DNA from: Lacticaseibacillus saniviri JCM 17471 = DSM 24301
GTDB taxonomy: Bacteria > Bacillota > Bacilli > Lactobacillales > Lactobacillaceae
Direction of reading: 5' to 3'
DNA: 64,000 nucleotides
NCBI RefSeq assembly: GCF_001311785.1
Contig: NZ_BBBX01000007.1
Location: 1-64,000 of the forward strand
Shown here in pieces: positions 1 to 12,049 of this stretch. Each line of letters begins with the position of its first letter. Position 1 is the stretch's first letter. The translations under genes were made by a program, and so were the position numbers. The notes under the pieces are model-generated. The model was given only the letters and a program-made list of their open reading frames with translations. It did no database searches and was not told the DNA's origin.

Positions 1-33
1 GCACCCACAGCCAATCGACTGTGAGTGCTTTTT
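1..33 (+). terminator. hairpin with T-run at window edge
   Basis: The first bases form an inverted repeat (GCACCCACAG paired with CTGTGAGTGC, one mismatch) followed by five T. It looks like an intrinsic terminator for a plus-strand gene lying before the window. The opposite strand has too short a T-run to be judged for veg. Confidence 0.5.
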
Positions 34-86
34 AATTGATTTCAATAACGTGAATGCAAGCCTAATTCAAAGCCGTCATGTCGTTA

Positions 87-338
87 TTATGAAACTTTTT
101 CGTCTTCTTCAAAGTGAATTTCAATGGATTTGGTGAGGAGATCCGAGTAACTGTAAGATACTCGCTCGAAAGAATTCTCATCTTGATCCAAGTCAACCAC
201 GAAGATTGCGGGATAAGTCTCTTTGAGTGTCCCTTTGCGTCGGGTCACTTTCTTTCTACCTGCCTGTGCGACAACTGTTAAGTTCTCGCCGATCTTATTA
301 TCGAGTTTCTGTTTGATGCTTGCTAGCGTAATTGGCAT
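87..338 (-). CDS. veg: Veg family protein
   Basis: Small (83 aa) cytoplasmic protein of the Veg/DUF1021 family; B. subtilis Veg is a highly expressed protein reported to stimulate biofilm genes. The N-terminus (MPITLASIKQKLD), the central basic stretch GRKKVTRRKGTL and the segment YPAIFVVDLD are typical of the family. The ATG at 338 is chosen over an upstream in-frame codon because an AGGGGTGAAG-like ribosome binding site lies just before it and the family starts there. It is the last gene of tatD-rnmV-ksgA-veg, the usual order in Firmicutes. The reading frame is intact. Confidence 0.93.
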   Translation of the reverse strand: MPITLASIKQKLDNKIGENLTVVAQAGRKKVTRRKGTLKETYPAIFVVDLDQDENSFERVSYSYSDLLTKSIEIHFEEDEKVS

Positions 339-480
339 GCACTTCACCCCTTGTGTGTCAAGTATAACACGAATGATAAAAATTTGCAATTATACCACGA
401 GACTTTTAAATTCGCAAGCATTAAAAGTCAATCACAGCAAGGGTTTAATGGTTTTATCATTGTATTTAGTTGAAACTTAT

Positions 481-1366
481 TTATTTGAAACCTTCAACTA
501 ATAACGCTTCAGTTAAGCGCGCAAAATCACTGATGCTGAGCTGTTCTGCCCGTTGACTGGGTTTGATTGTAGCGGCATCCAGTGCTTTGGTCAATCGTTC
601 CTTGATCTCAGGTTCCTTACCGTACAAGTTCTGCAGATTATTCCACAGTGTCTTGCGCCGGGCTTTGAAACTCCCCCGCACCAATTGTCAAAAGCCTCTT
701 GGTCACTGACTTGAGCACGTGGTTCTTCACGCGTTGTTAGCTTGATGATGGCGGAATCGACATTGGGTGCTGGAACAAATGATGTTCGCTTCACTTCAAA
801 AGCCACGGCAACATCCATGGTTTGTTGCACACCAATACTCAAGCTGCCGTAATCCTTGGAGTTTGGTTCTGCCACCAAGCGATCAGCGACTTCTTTTGCA
901 TCATCACGACGTAACTTGCAATCGGCAGGTGTGCCTCAATCAAGTGCATCAAGATCGGTGTTGTGATGTAGTAAGGCAGATTAGCGACCACCTTGAGCGT
1001 GTGTTCCCCGTCAAAATGATCCCGGATCAGTGTGGCAAGGTCGGCTTGTAAGACATCCGCCTCGACCACCGTTGCATTGGGATAAGGTGCCAGCGTCTCA
1101 GCCAACACAGGAATCAGGCGTTCATCGATTTCGAGCGCCAACACCTGATGTGCCGCTTCAGCTAGATATTGTGTCAACGCACCGATACCAGGGCCAATTT
1201 CGATGACATCATCATCTGGACCCACATCACCAGCGGCCACAATGCGGCTCAAGATGGCGGGATTGGTTAGGAAGTTCTGGCCCAGGCTCTTCTTGAGCTT
1301 GAATCCATGGCGCTTTAGGATGGCGTTGGTTTCACTTGGGGTCGCAATTCGTGGTTGTTCAGCCAT
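481..1366 (-). CDS. ksgA: 16S rRNA dimethyladenosine transferase KsgA (two frameshifts)
   Basis: SAM-dependent enzyme that dimethylates two adjacent adenines near the 3' end of 16S rRNA during small-subunit assembly. Visible motifs are [11 protein letters not shown], the SAM-binding [13 protein letters not shown], the catalytic [10 protein letters not shown] and the C-terminal [14 protein letters not shown]. The frame breaks twice: at the T4 run 894-897 (one A short on the coding strand, after VVMMQK) and near 683-684 (AATTGG where AATTTGG restores DNLVRGSF). Adding one base at each site gives a normal protein of about 295 aa. The start at 1366 follows AGAGGAGGCC and overlaps the end of rnmV by a few bases. 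Because the enzyme is conserved and both breaks are single-base shortfalls, sequencing error is more likely than decay. Confidence 0.92.
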
Positions 1367-1927
1367 TGTTGGCCTCCTCTGCATTAATTCTCAAAACGGC
1401 TTCCGCAAACATCGTGCGGGGAATCTGGAACTGGGCTAATCGACGCTCGAGCTGCTTACCATTGGCGTAACCGATATGCAGTAATTCGCCTAACCGCTCC
1501 CGGCGTTTGCGAGACTCGGCACCACCGATAAAACCAGCGGTAATCAAATCTTCCTTGGTGATCAGCGGTTCAGCATCTGGCACCTCCGTAAAGAGATGGC
1601 TCAGTGCAGCCCGCAACGCTTCTGGATTGGCGTGTTCAACCCCAAGAGAACCTTGATGGTCAGGCACGGCATCCGCACGCGGTAAGAACGCGTGTGTCAC
1701 CCCAGGCACTGCCTGCGAGATGGTGCGGCGAATCTTCTCACCCGGAAAATCGGGATCGGTCAAGACAATCACCCCTCGACTAGCCTGTGCGAGTTTAATT
1801 TTTCAAGTGTGGCTTCATTGATGGCACTGCCGTTGGTTTCAATCGTATCGATTGACCCAAACGCCTCGCGCAATCGCTTGGTATCGTCGCGGCCTTCAAC
1901 CACGATCATTTGTTTAATCTGTCCCAT
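1359..1927 (-). CDS. rnmV: Ribonuclease M5 (one frameshift)
   Basis: RNase M5 matures the 5S rRNA precursor using a TOPRIM domain. The N-terminal MIVVEGRDDTKRL and the later VLTDPDFPGEKIRR (DxD metal site) are the TOPRIM hallmarks. The frame is broken at a T5 run, 1799-1803; one extra base restores LEKIKLAQASRGVIVLTDPD. Full length is about 189 aa, normal for the family. The start at 1927 overlaps the 3' end of tatD by 14 bases and the gene end overlaps ksgA, so the three are translationally coupled. Confidence 0.92.
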
Positions 1928-2699
1928 TAGTCCTCAATTCCAAAATTCGATGTGCGTTTTGCCGAGTGATCGCTGCAATGTGTTCTGGTGTGCTCTCGCG
2001 CCATTTTGCGACGGCTTCAACCACATAACGCGTATACCCCGGCTGATTCTGCTTGCCGCGATAAGGAACTGGCGTCAAATAAGGCGCGTCCGTTTCGACC
2101 AACAAGCGGTCTTCCGGAATCGTCACGACGGATTCGTGTTCCTCAGGGGCATTCTTAAAGCTCACGATACCCGAGTATGAGATATACATGCCGAGATCTA
2201 AGAACCGCTTAGCCCAAGTCGCATCCCCAGTGAAGCTGTGCATGATGCCACCGAAATCTTCAAAATGCGCATCCTTCAATATGTCATAGGTGTCCTCAAA
2301 CGCATCGCGACTGTGAATCGAGACGGGAATGTGGTGCTCACGCGCAATTGCCAATTGGCGCCGAAAAACACGCCGCTGAATCTCACGTGGACTGGTATTC
2401 CAGTGATAATCCAGGCCAATTTCACCCAGTGCGACCACTTTGGGATGCTCAAGTTGCTTGAGTAATGTCGCTTCAGCTTCTGGTGTGTAGTCGATAGCAA
2501 ACTCCGGATGCCAGCCCACAATCGCATATAGCGGCGCAAACTTGTCCGCTAATGCAATGGCGTCGTGGTTCATCTTAGTGTCCGACCCCACGATTGCCAT
2601 TTGGGTCACACCGAGTTCCTTGGCAGCGGCAATAAAGTCGGCCTCTTGCCCCTGATAAGGTGTGTCATTCAGATGTGTGTGTGAATCAAAAATTTCCAT
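1914..2699 (-). CDS. tatD: TatD family metal-dependent DNase
   Basis: Intact 261 aa TIM-barrel hydrolase of the TatD (YabD/YcfH) family, 3'-5' exonuclease/DNase with a two-metal site. Metal ligands are visible in DSHTHLND (HxH), LGEIGLDYHW (Glu), IPVSIHSRDA, GGIMHSFTG and LVETDAPYL. A GGGGAG ribosome binding site precedes the ATG. It leads the tatD-rnmV-ksgA-veg operon. In many Firmicutes metS/metG lies directly upstream; here the next minus-strand gene of that set, metG, is about 16 kb away. Confidence 0.93.
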   Translation of the reverse strand: MEIFDSHTHLNDTPYQGQEADFIAAAKELGVTQMAIVGSDTKMNHDAIALADKFAPLYAIVGWHPEFAIDYTPEAEATLLKQLEHPKVVALGEIGLDYHWNTSPREIQRRVFRRQLAIAREHHIPVSIHSRDAFEDTYDILKDAHFEDFGGIMHSFTGDATWAKRFLDLGMYISYSGIVSFKNAPEEHESVVTIPEDRLLVETDAPYLTPVPYRGKQNQPGYTRYVVEAVAKWRESTPEHIAAITRQNAHRILELRTNGTD

Positions 2700-2843
2700 G
2701 CTCGACTCCCCTTTTCGTTCCTATAATTATACCAGTTATCCTACTGAGATGAAGCATCTCAAATGATTTTGGTGATTATGCTATGCTAAGGGGTATAATT
2801 TGAGAGTGAAAGCAATTATAACCCAGTGATCAAAGGAGTTCTC

Positions 2844-5504
2844 ATGGCGACCAAATCGCAACACACTAAACATCGTAAAACCAAAAAATGGCAGTCAGCA
2901 GCATTATTTCGCTCAGTCTCATCGGTTTGATTCTGGTGGGGCTCATCGGTGGTGGCACGTTTGCCTACTTCAAGTATGGTGATTCCGTCAAAGCTTCCAT
3001 CCGCGCCGGCTATAAAGTCGCTGATGGCATTCACGAGGCCGATTTCCACGCGACCAAGCCGACAACTGTCTATGGCCAAAATTCACAGGTGCTAAAGGAA
3101 TTCAAAAAGGCACAGTATCGCTACCTCACCTACAAAGAAATGAAGCCTGACATCTATCACGCCTTGATTGCGATTGAAGATCAGCGCTTCTACGAGCACC
3201 ATGGTGTCGATATTCAGGGACTGGTCAGCGTTGCCGGTAACTATGTGCTCAGTCGCGATAAGCGTGGCGCCAGCACGATTACCCAGCAACTGATCAAGAA
3301 TGTTTACCTCTCAAGTGAGCAGACCCTGAATCGGAAAGTGACCGAAATGGTGGCCGCTCAAGCGCTCGAGCAGAAGTTCTCCAAACAGCAAATTCTCGAG
3401 TTTTACCTCAATAACGTCAACTATGGTCGTGGCGCCGCGGGAATCAATACCGCCGCCTACATGTACCTGGGCAAATCCATCAATGATGCCAATTTGCTTG
3501 AAACGGCGACGCTGATTGGTGTGACCAACAATCCCGCTGCTCTCGACCCCATCACCCACACCGATGCGGCTGTGGCCCGCGGCAAGGTGATTTTGAAGGC
3601 GATGTATGATCAAAAATACATCTCCAGCAGCCGCTATCATGCAGCGCTCAACGAGACGTTCAAGCCCGACTATCATCCCAACAACGTCGATAACACCGTC
3701 AACGACAATCAGATTGCCGTGGCCTTATCGAGCGCCACCGAAGATATCATGCGGGCCAATCATTTTAAGTTCCAATATATTTTTCCTGACCAACAGACCC
3801 AAACCGCTTATCAGAGCCACTATTCAGCGGTCTACAAAAAGACCTACCAGCACTTGCTCGCGGGTGGCTACAGTCTCTACACCAACATTGATCCCAAGTT
3901 ACAGCAATCGATGCAGCAAATAGTGACCCAAGCCATGGCGGGTTACACGGCGAAGAATCCGCAGACGGGTAACTTCACCAAGCAAGCCAGCATGACTGTG
4001 ATCGATAATAAGACAGGTCAAGTCGTTGCCAGCATTGGTGGCCGCGGTGAGGCGACAAATAAGACTTATAACCGCGCCATTTTGTCACTGCGACAACCCG
4101 GTTCTTCCATTAAACCTTACCTCGCTTACGCACCAGCGTTTGATTCGGGCATGCTTGAAACGGATAAGATGTCCGACAAACGTCCGAACAACAACTATCC
4201 CAATAACTTCGGCAATATCAGCTATGGGACCATTACCCTCAAAAAGCGGTAGCCGTTTCGGATAACGTGATCGCCTACAAGCTTGCGCTAAAGCAACCAG
4301 ATATCACGGCGCCTCTGACCAAAATGCGCTTCATCGGTCTGGACTATCGCGATAACAACCCGATCATCTCTGTTGGGGGCTTCACTCGAGGGGTTTCCAA
4401 TCAAGATATGACGGCAGCTGTCGCCACGCTGGTCAACCACGGGAATTATCGTGAACCAACCAACGTGAATAAGCTGGTGCAACACAATGACAGTACCGAT
4501 CAGACGCTCTATGATCATGCGGATGACGCGGCGACAAAAGTCTTTCGTGACGATGGTGCCTATCTGACGCTTGATGCTATGAAGAGCGTGCTCACCGACC
4601 CACAAGGGACTGGGGCCGCAGCCAAGGTGCCTGGGTATCGCTATGTCGCGGGTAAAACCGGGACGACCGATGACCGCAAGGATTTCTGGTTCACCGGTGC
4701 AACACCGTATTACTCGATTGCCGTTTGGATTGGTGATGATACACCGAGTGCGCAGGGCCAAGAAATTGCCACTGTCACCCAACAGATTTTCTCCCAGGCC
4801 ATGAAACAGCTCGTGGCTAATAAGCCTGTCGTTGATTTTGAACGCCCATCGAGTGTGCGTGTCGTCAAGAATCAACTCATCAGCCAGGCCAGTGATCAAG
4901 CCAAGCAACTTGCAACCCGCCAGCGCCAAAACGCCGCCGTGATTGCGGAACAAAAGACTTGGTTGGCCAATCACTTCGAATCGCTTCAGTATAAGATCAG
5001 TGCTGGGCTCACGCTTCTGCAGAAGAACAACGCGAACAACAGGTCTTAGCCGATATCGATGCCATGACGGCCTTCCAACTCAAGGCTGGTCCAACCACTG
5101 ACAATTGGGACGTGTTCAAGACGTATTATTACCAGCAGGCCCTCGATGATTTGAGTCGCGTCAAGCGGACTTCAAATTACAATAGTCTGCATGAGCGTAT
5201 CATTGCCGTCTACGCGTCACAGGAAACCGCGCTCGATAAGCTCAAAGATGAGGTCGCACGCCAGGCCGCAAAAGAAGATGCGGATGCCGCAACACCATCG
5301 GATACCGACGATACCGATATCAATCGTGATACCGGCACGACAACCTCCGCTTCCAGCAGTAGTCGCTCATCCGACCAAGAAGCTTCAAGCAGCAGCGAAT
5401 CGAGTTCGACAACAGATGAAAGTAGTAGCAGCGATGACAATGCTGCCAATAGCAGCAGCGCTAATAACAGCGAGAGTAGCAGTAGCGACACAGAAAATAA
5501 TTAA
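2844..5504 (+). CDS. Class A penicillin-binding protein (three frameshifts)
   Basis: Bifunctional peptidoglycan glycosyltransferase/transpeptidase, anchored by one N-terminal membrane segment (IISLSLIGLILVGLIGG). The glycosyltransferase domain shows EDQRFYEHHGVD, STITQQLIKN and QILEFYLNNVNYGRG; the transpeptidase shows PGSSIKPYLAY (active Ser and Lys) and GKTGTTD. The C-terminus is a long Ser/Asp/Glu/Asn-rich tail, common in Gram-positive class A PBPs. The frame breaks at A6 2883-2888, A5 4241-4245 and GGG 5005-5007; one extra base at each joins the pieces into about 887 aa. The start at 2844 follows AAAGGAG. It resembles the PBP2A/PbpG type, but the exact orthologue cannot be named. Confidence 0.92.
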
Positions 5505-5510
5505 CGCATA

Positions 5511-5562
5511 GCCAGAGGGACAGCGATAAAGCCAAATGGGTTTATCACTGCCCCTCTTTTGT
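5511..5562 (+). terminator. intrinsic terminator after the PBP gene
   Basis: Imperfect inverted repeat, AGAGGG..CAG..GATAAA against TTTATC.CTG.CCCTCT, followed by TTTTG. It begins six bases after the PBP stop. Confidence 0.75.
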
Positions 5563-5813
5563 TTCTTCCGACCACAAGGCCCGCCTAAACCAATCGCGAT
5601 CAGGTTGTAGATGCGGCCTTTTTTGATGTGCATTGGTAAGGATACGTGGCGTCTTTTCACGCCATATCCGCCAAAATAATGGCATCAATGCCCAAAATTA
5701 GGCATTTATCATTTTTAAGCAATATGCCGTCGGGCAAAGAGGTGCGAAAAACAGCGTTGGATTAAGGTTTCGCTATAAAAGTTAGCCTACCCGAATTTTT
5801 TATCGAAAATGGG
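5563..5813. other. non-coding stretch with hairpins before mntH
   Basis: No convincing gene here. Two hairpins stand out: 5573-5625 (AAGGCC..CGC paired with GCGGCCTT, then T6, terminator-like) and 5639-5668 (GGATA.GTGGCGT paired with ACGCC.TATCC). Both lie upstream of the mntH promoter at 5814, so they are not part of its leader. A small RNA is possible, but no promoter for one was found. No yybP-ykoY manganese riboswitch motif was recognised. Confidence 0.4.
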
Positions 5814-5842
5814 TTGACATTATTTCTGAAAAGAACAATAAT
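5814..5842 (+). promoter_or_regulatory. sigma-A promoter of mntH-tetR
   Basis: TTGACA at 5814-5819, a 17-base spacer and AATAAT at 5837-5842. This is the best match upstream of mntH and gives a 5' leader of about 78 bases. Confidence 0.75.
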
Positions 5843-5859
5843 AACCTTTGGAAATTAAC

Positions 5860-5873
5860 TGAGCGCTCGTTCA
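5860..5873. promoter_or_regulatory. candidate TetR operator
   Basis: TGAGCGCTCGTTCA is a near-palindrome (5 of 7 positions match between half sites) centred about 25 bases after the -10 box. Its place suits a roadblock operator used by the TetR gene at the end of this operon. The assignment is inferred from position and symmetry only. Confidence 0.5.
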
Positions 5874-5926
5874 AAAAATATCCAACCAAATTTCAGCAGT
5901 CCTAGAAAAAGAAAAGAGGTTGCAAT

Positions 5927-7296
5927 ATGAAAGCAGCAGAAGAAGCAAAGCAAAACAAGACGTTCGCTACCACAGACCAAAACAGCAAGAGCTTGAGTGA
6001 AGTCAACGGTAGCATCAAGGTTCCCGACAACAAAGGTTTCTGGCGAACACTGCTCGCCTACACCGGTCCCGGTGTGCTGATTGCCGTTGGTTACATGGAT
6101 CCCGGTAACTGGATCACGTCAATCGCCGGTGGTGCCCAATTTAAGTACACACTCTTGTCCGTTGTTTTATTTCGAGTTTAATCGCGATGCTCTTACAAGC
6201 CATGGCCGCTAAACTGGGAATTGTAACCGGAAAAGATTTGGCTCAGATGATTCGAGAGAATACCTCAAAGACAATGGGCATCGTCCTCTGGGTCATCACT
6301 GAACTAGCCATTATGGCAACCGATATTGCCGAAATTATCGGTTCGGCCATCGCGCTCGAGTTGTTGTTCAAGATACCACTGATTGTCGGCATCATTATCA
6401 CCGCTGCCGATGTCTTGATTCTCTTGTTACTGATGAAACTCGGGTTCAGAAAGATTGAAGCGATTGTGGCCACGTTAGTGATTGTGATTGTTCTCGTCTT
6501 CGCCTACGAGGTCTTCCTCGCTCGGCCAGAGTTCAATCAGATTCTCGCTGGCTACGTGCCAAGTAGCTCTATTCTCACCAACAAATCCATGCTCTACCTG
6601 TCATTAGGGATTGTCGGCGCGACCGTCATGCCCCACGACTTGTTCCTGGGATCATCCATTTCACAAACCCGTGAAATCGATCGCAACGACGAAGCTAACA
6701 TCGCTAAGTCCATCAAGTTCACAACCATCGATTCTAATATCCAATTGACCATTGCCTTTGTTGTGAACAGTTTGCTCCTGATTCTCGGAGCCGCATTATT
6801 CTACGGTACTAACAGCCCACTTGGGAAGTTCGTTGATTTGTTCAACGCCTTACAGAATCCACAGATCGTCGGCGCCATTGCTAGCCCCATCTTGAGTATG
6901 TTGTTCGCTGTCGCCCTGCTCTCTTCTGGCCAGAGTTCAACCATCACCGGAACATTATCCGGGCAGATTATCATGGAAGGTTTCATCAACCTCAAGATGC
7001 CAATGTGGTTGCAACGTCTCGTGACACGACTGTTGTCTGTCACTCCCGTTCTCATCTTCGCCATTTACTATCACGGTGATGAAGCTAAAATCGAAAACTT
7101 GCTGACCTTCTCCCAAGTTTTCCTCAGTATTGCCTTACCATTCGCTGTCATTCCATTGGTCAAGTACACCAGTGATAAGAAAATCATGGGCCGGTTTGCC
7201 AACCATACTTGGTCTAAGGTGCTTGCATGGGCTTCCGCCATCATCTTAGTAGTACTGAACCTCTACTTGATTGTTCAAACAATTGGCCTCATTTAG
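5927..7296 (+). CDS. mntH: Nramp-type Mn2+/H+ symporter MntH (one frameshift)
   Basis: Proton-coupled divalent metal importer of the Nramp family in the cytoplasmic membrane. Family signatures are [16 protein letters not shown] (DPGN metal site in TM1), the stretch around [14 protein letters not shown] (MPH in TM6), and about eleven hydrophobic segments. The frame breaks near TTTT 6165-6168; one extra base restores [18 protein letters not shown] and a protein of about 456 aa. The soluble N-terminus of about 45 aa is longer than in many homologues. An AAAGAGG ribosome binding site precedes the ATG. It is followed by a TetR gene 32 bases downstream, probably on the same transcript, which suggests local TetR control rather than only MntR. 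Confidence 0.93.
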
Positions 7297-7328
7297 AACT
7301 TGTCAACACGACGTCAGGAGTAGATTAA

Positions 7329-7949
7329 ATGTCTCAGAAGCAAACGAATAAGACGCTACACCAACGTGAAAAAATGCTTGTCGTCGCCAGGAAACTGTTC
7401 GCCACTAAAGGCTACGAAGCGACCACAACCCGCAAAATTAACGAGGGCGCACACACCTCTGACGGTTTGCTGTACTACTACTTTCCCGGTGGCAAAAAAG
7501 AACTGTTGGACGCCATTCTATCAGAGGCCCGCGACAAACGAACAGCCGCCATTCACGCCTTCACTTTCGCACCCGTCACGGATCTGGCCGGTACTCAAAG
7601 TGAGATCATGCGGTTCTTCAAGTTTGTCTGGGCAACCCTGATTGAGACGGAAAATTATCAGGTCTTCAATATCACCATTCAGGAAAAGACACTGTTGACC
7701 GATGAACAGACTGACTGGTTGCATCAGCTAAACCTATTGATTCTGGAGCAACTGACCGGTTTCCTCAACACGCAACGTCCATGTCTTCAGACCACGGCGG
7801 ATGTGATTCCTATCATGGCTCAGAACCTTGTCGCCAACCTGCAGGCAACTATCTTCACCAACCTGGTGATGTTAGATCGACTGCATCTCCCCGATGAGAA
7901 ATGGGAAGAATTGAATCAGCGCATTAGCTTCATTCTGCATAAAAACTAA
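7329..7949 (+). CDS. TetR/AcrR family transcriptional regulator
   Basis: Intact 206 aa repressor. The N-terminal helix-turn-helix is typical (LFATKGYEATTTRKINEGA followed by GLLYYYFPGGKKELLDA); the C-terminal ligand-binding half is not assignable. A near-CAGGAG ribosome binding site precedes the ATG. It sits directly after mntH without a terminator between them, so it most likely regulates its own operon through the palindrome at 5860-5873. The effector is unknown. Confidence 0.88.
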   Translation: MSQKQTNKTLHQREKMLVVARKLFATKGYEATTTRKINEGAHTSDGLLYYYFPGGKKELLDAILSEARDKRTAAIHAFTFAPVTDLAGTQSEIMRFFKFVWATLIETENYQVFNITIQEKTLLTDEQTDWLHQLNLLILEQLTGFLNTQRPCLQTTADVIPIMAQNLVANLQATIFTNLVMLDRLHLPDEKWEELNQRISFILHKN

Positions 7950-7952
7950 AGC

Positions 7953-7997
7953 AAAAAAGTCCCAAGGTAAATCATTGGTTTGCCTTGGGACTTTTTT
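7953..7997 (+). terminator. intrinsic terminator after tetR
   Basis: Strong stem, AAGTCCCAAGG.AAA paired with TTT.CCTTGGGACTT, followed by T6. It ends the mntH-tetR unit. Confidence 0.9.
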
Positions 7998-8081
7998 GGT
8001 TTCATGACGTGATTGAATTGCATTCCCCGTCCAATACTTGCATATTAGAGATAGCAATGACCCAATCAAGGAGGCAACATC

Positions 8082-8943
8082 ATGCCGATTTATCTCGAAA
8101 TGCCACACCTCAATCCTGACTTTCCATTCAGGTTTCTCAAAAATGATGGCAGTATTCTCACTACACCACACTGGCACAAAGAATACGAGTTACTACTCAT
8201 CACACAAGGTGAAGCAAACCTCGCCATTAACGATCAGCAGTTTCATATCTATGCCGACCAGATTGCTTTTTTCAATAGTGGTGACGTGCATTACGTCGTG
8301 GCCTCTCCCAGCAGTGAACGCTATGTCTATCAGTTCGACCTCAGTTTTTTAGTGACGTACTCAGCCAACAACCCGACCTCGATTTGACACAAGCCTTCAG
8401 CCACCTCACACAGATTAGCACCTTGTGGCCCAAAGCCACACAAGAGCGGCTCGTCACCCTCTTATATCGCCTCGCCAAAGAAGCGCAAAATCCGGCACCT
8501 GAGGCAATGCTTGCTGTCAAAAGTCTTATCTATCAGTTGGTGGTCACCATGATTCGTGAGATTCCGGCCAAGGACCATCAACAAACGCCACTGGCCGCCA
8601 TCCGCAGCCACCAGATTCTTGAGACCTTGAATCAAGTGTTTGGCTTCGTCGAAAAAACTACACACACAAGATTACCTTGGCTGAAGCCGCGGCATCAGTG
8701 AACTTCAGCGAATATTATTTTGCCCGCTACTTTAAAAAGAATGTCGGCCAAACCTTCATCAACTTTCTCAACGACTATCGCCTCGATAAGGCCAAATGGG
8801 CATTGATTAATACGGATGACTCAATTACCGATATCCTACTCAACGTGGGCTTCACCAGCAACAAAAGCTTCTACCGGCTTTTCAAGGATCGTCTCGGGGT
8901 CTCACCCAAGCGCTACCGGGAAGCACATAAAATCAACAGTTGA
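8082..8943 (+). CDS. AraC family regulator (two frameshifts)
   Basis: Transcriptional regulator with an N-terminal cupin-type sensor (HWHKEYELLLITQGEANLAI) and a C-terminal pair of helix-turn-helix motifs (ITLAEAAASVNFSEYYFARYF and ITDILLNVGFTSNKSFYRLF, ending GVSPKRYRE). The frame breaks at T6 8345-8350 and A6 8652-8657; one added base at each gives about 288 aa. An AAGGAGG site precedes the ATG. It is upstream of and codirectional with the disaccharide PTS operon, so it is the likely specific regulator; this is inferred from context. Confidence 0.9.
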
Positions 8944-8971
8944 GGATGGGGCGCAATGCTCGATCCTTTTT
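8942..8971 (+). terminator. weak terminator-like hairpin
   Basis: GAGGAT..GC and GC..GATCC can pair, followed by T6. The stem is imperfect, so the call is tentative. Confidence 0.35.
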
Positions 8972-9060
8972 TAGTATCCCTGCATCACACGCACTGCTAT
9001 ATTAGCTAATCGGCAAAAATGTAAGGCAATATATGAGAACAATTGCGCAAGCCACCGAAT

Positions 9061-9074
9061 TGTAAGCCGTTACA
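9061..9074. promoter_or_regulatory. cre-like site upstream of the PTS operon
   Basis: TGTAAGCCGTTACA matches the CcpA consensus TGWNANCGNTNWCA except at one core position and is almost symmetric. It lies 69 bases before the GH1 start, as expected for catabolite repression of a sugar operon. Confidence 0.6.
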
Positions 9075-9102
9075 GTGACGGCTACGATGAGTATGTAAAT
9101 AA

Positions 9103-12023
<2,921 letters not shown>

Positions 12024-12049
12024 TGAATTAAAAAAGGAGTTTGTTCGTT

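Noticed and set aside
481-1366. ksgA as a true pseudogene conferring kasugamycin resistance
   Set aside because: Both breaks are one-base shortfalls like those in trpS and other essential genes in this window, so sequencing error explains them better.
4288-4974. Long open frame antisense to the PBP gene
   Set aside because: It is a shadow of the transpeptidase domain in the other strand, without a ribosome site or family features. The same applies to long antisense frames over the sirtuin (29623-30213), the LytTR regulator (27160-27702) and tatD/rnmV (1692-2180).
5563-5813. yybP-ykoY manganese riboswitch upstream of mntH
   Set aside because: The conserved motifs are not seen, and the region lies before the mntH promoter, so it would not be in the mRNA.
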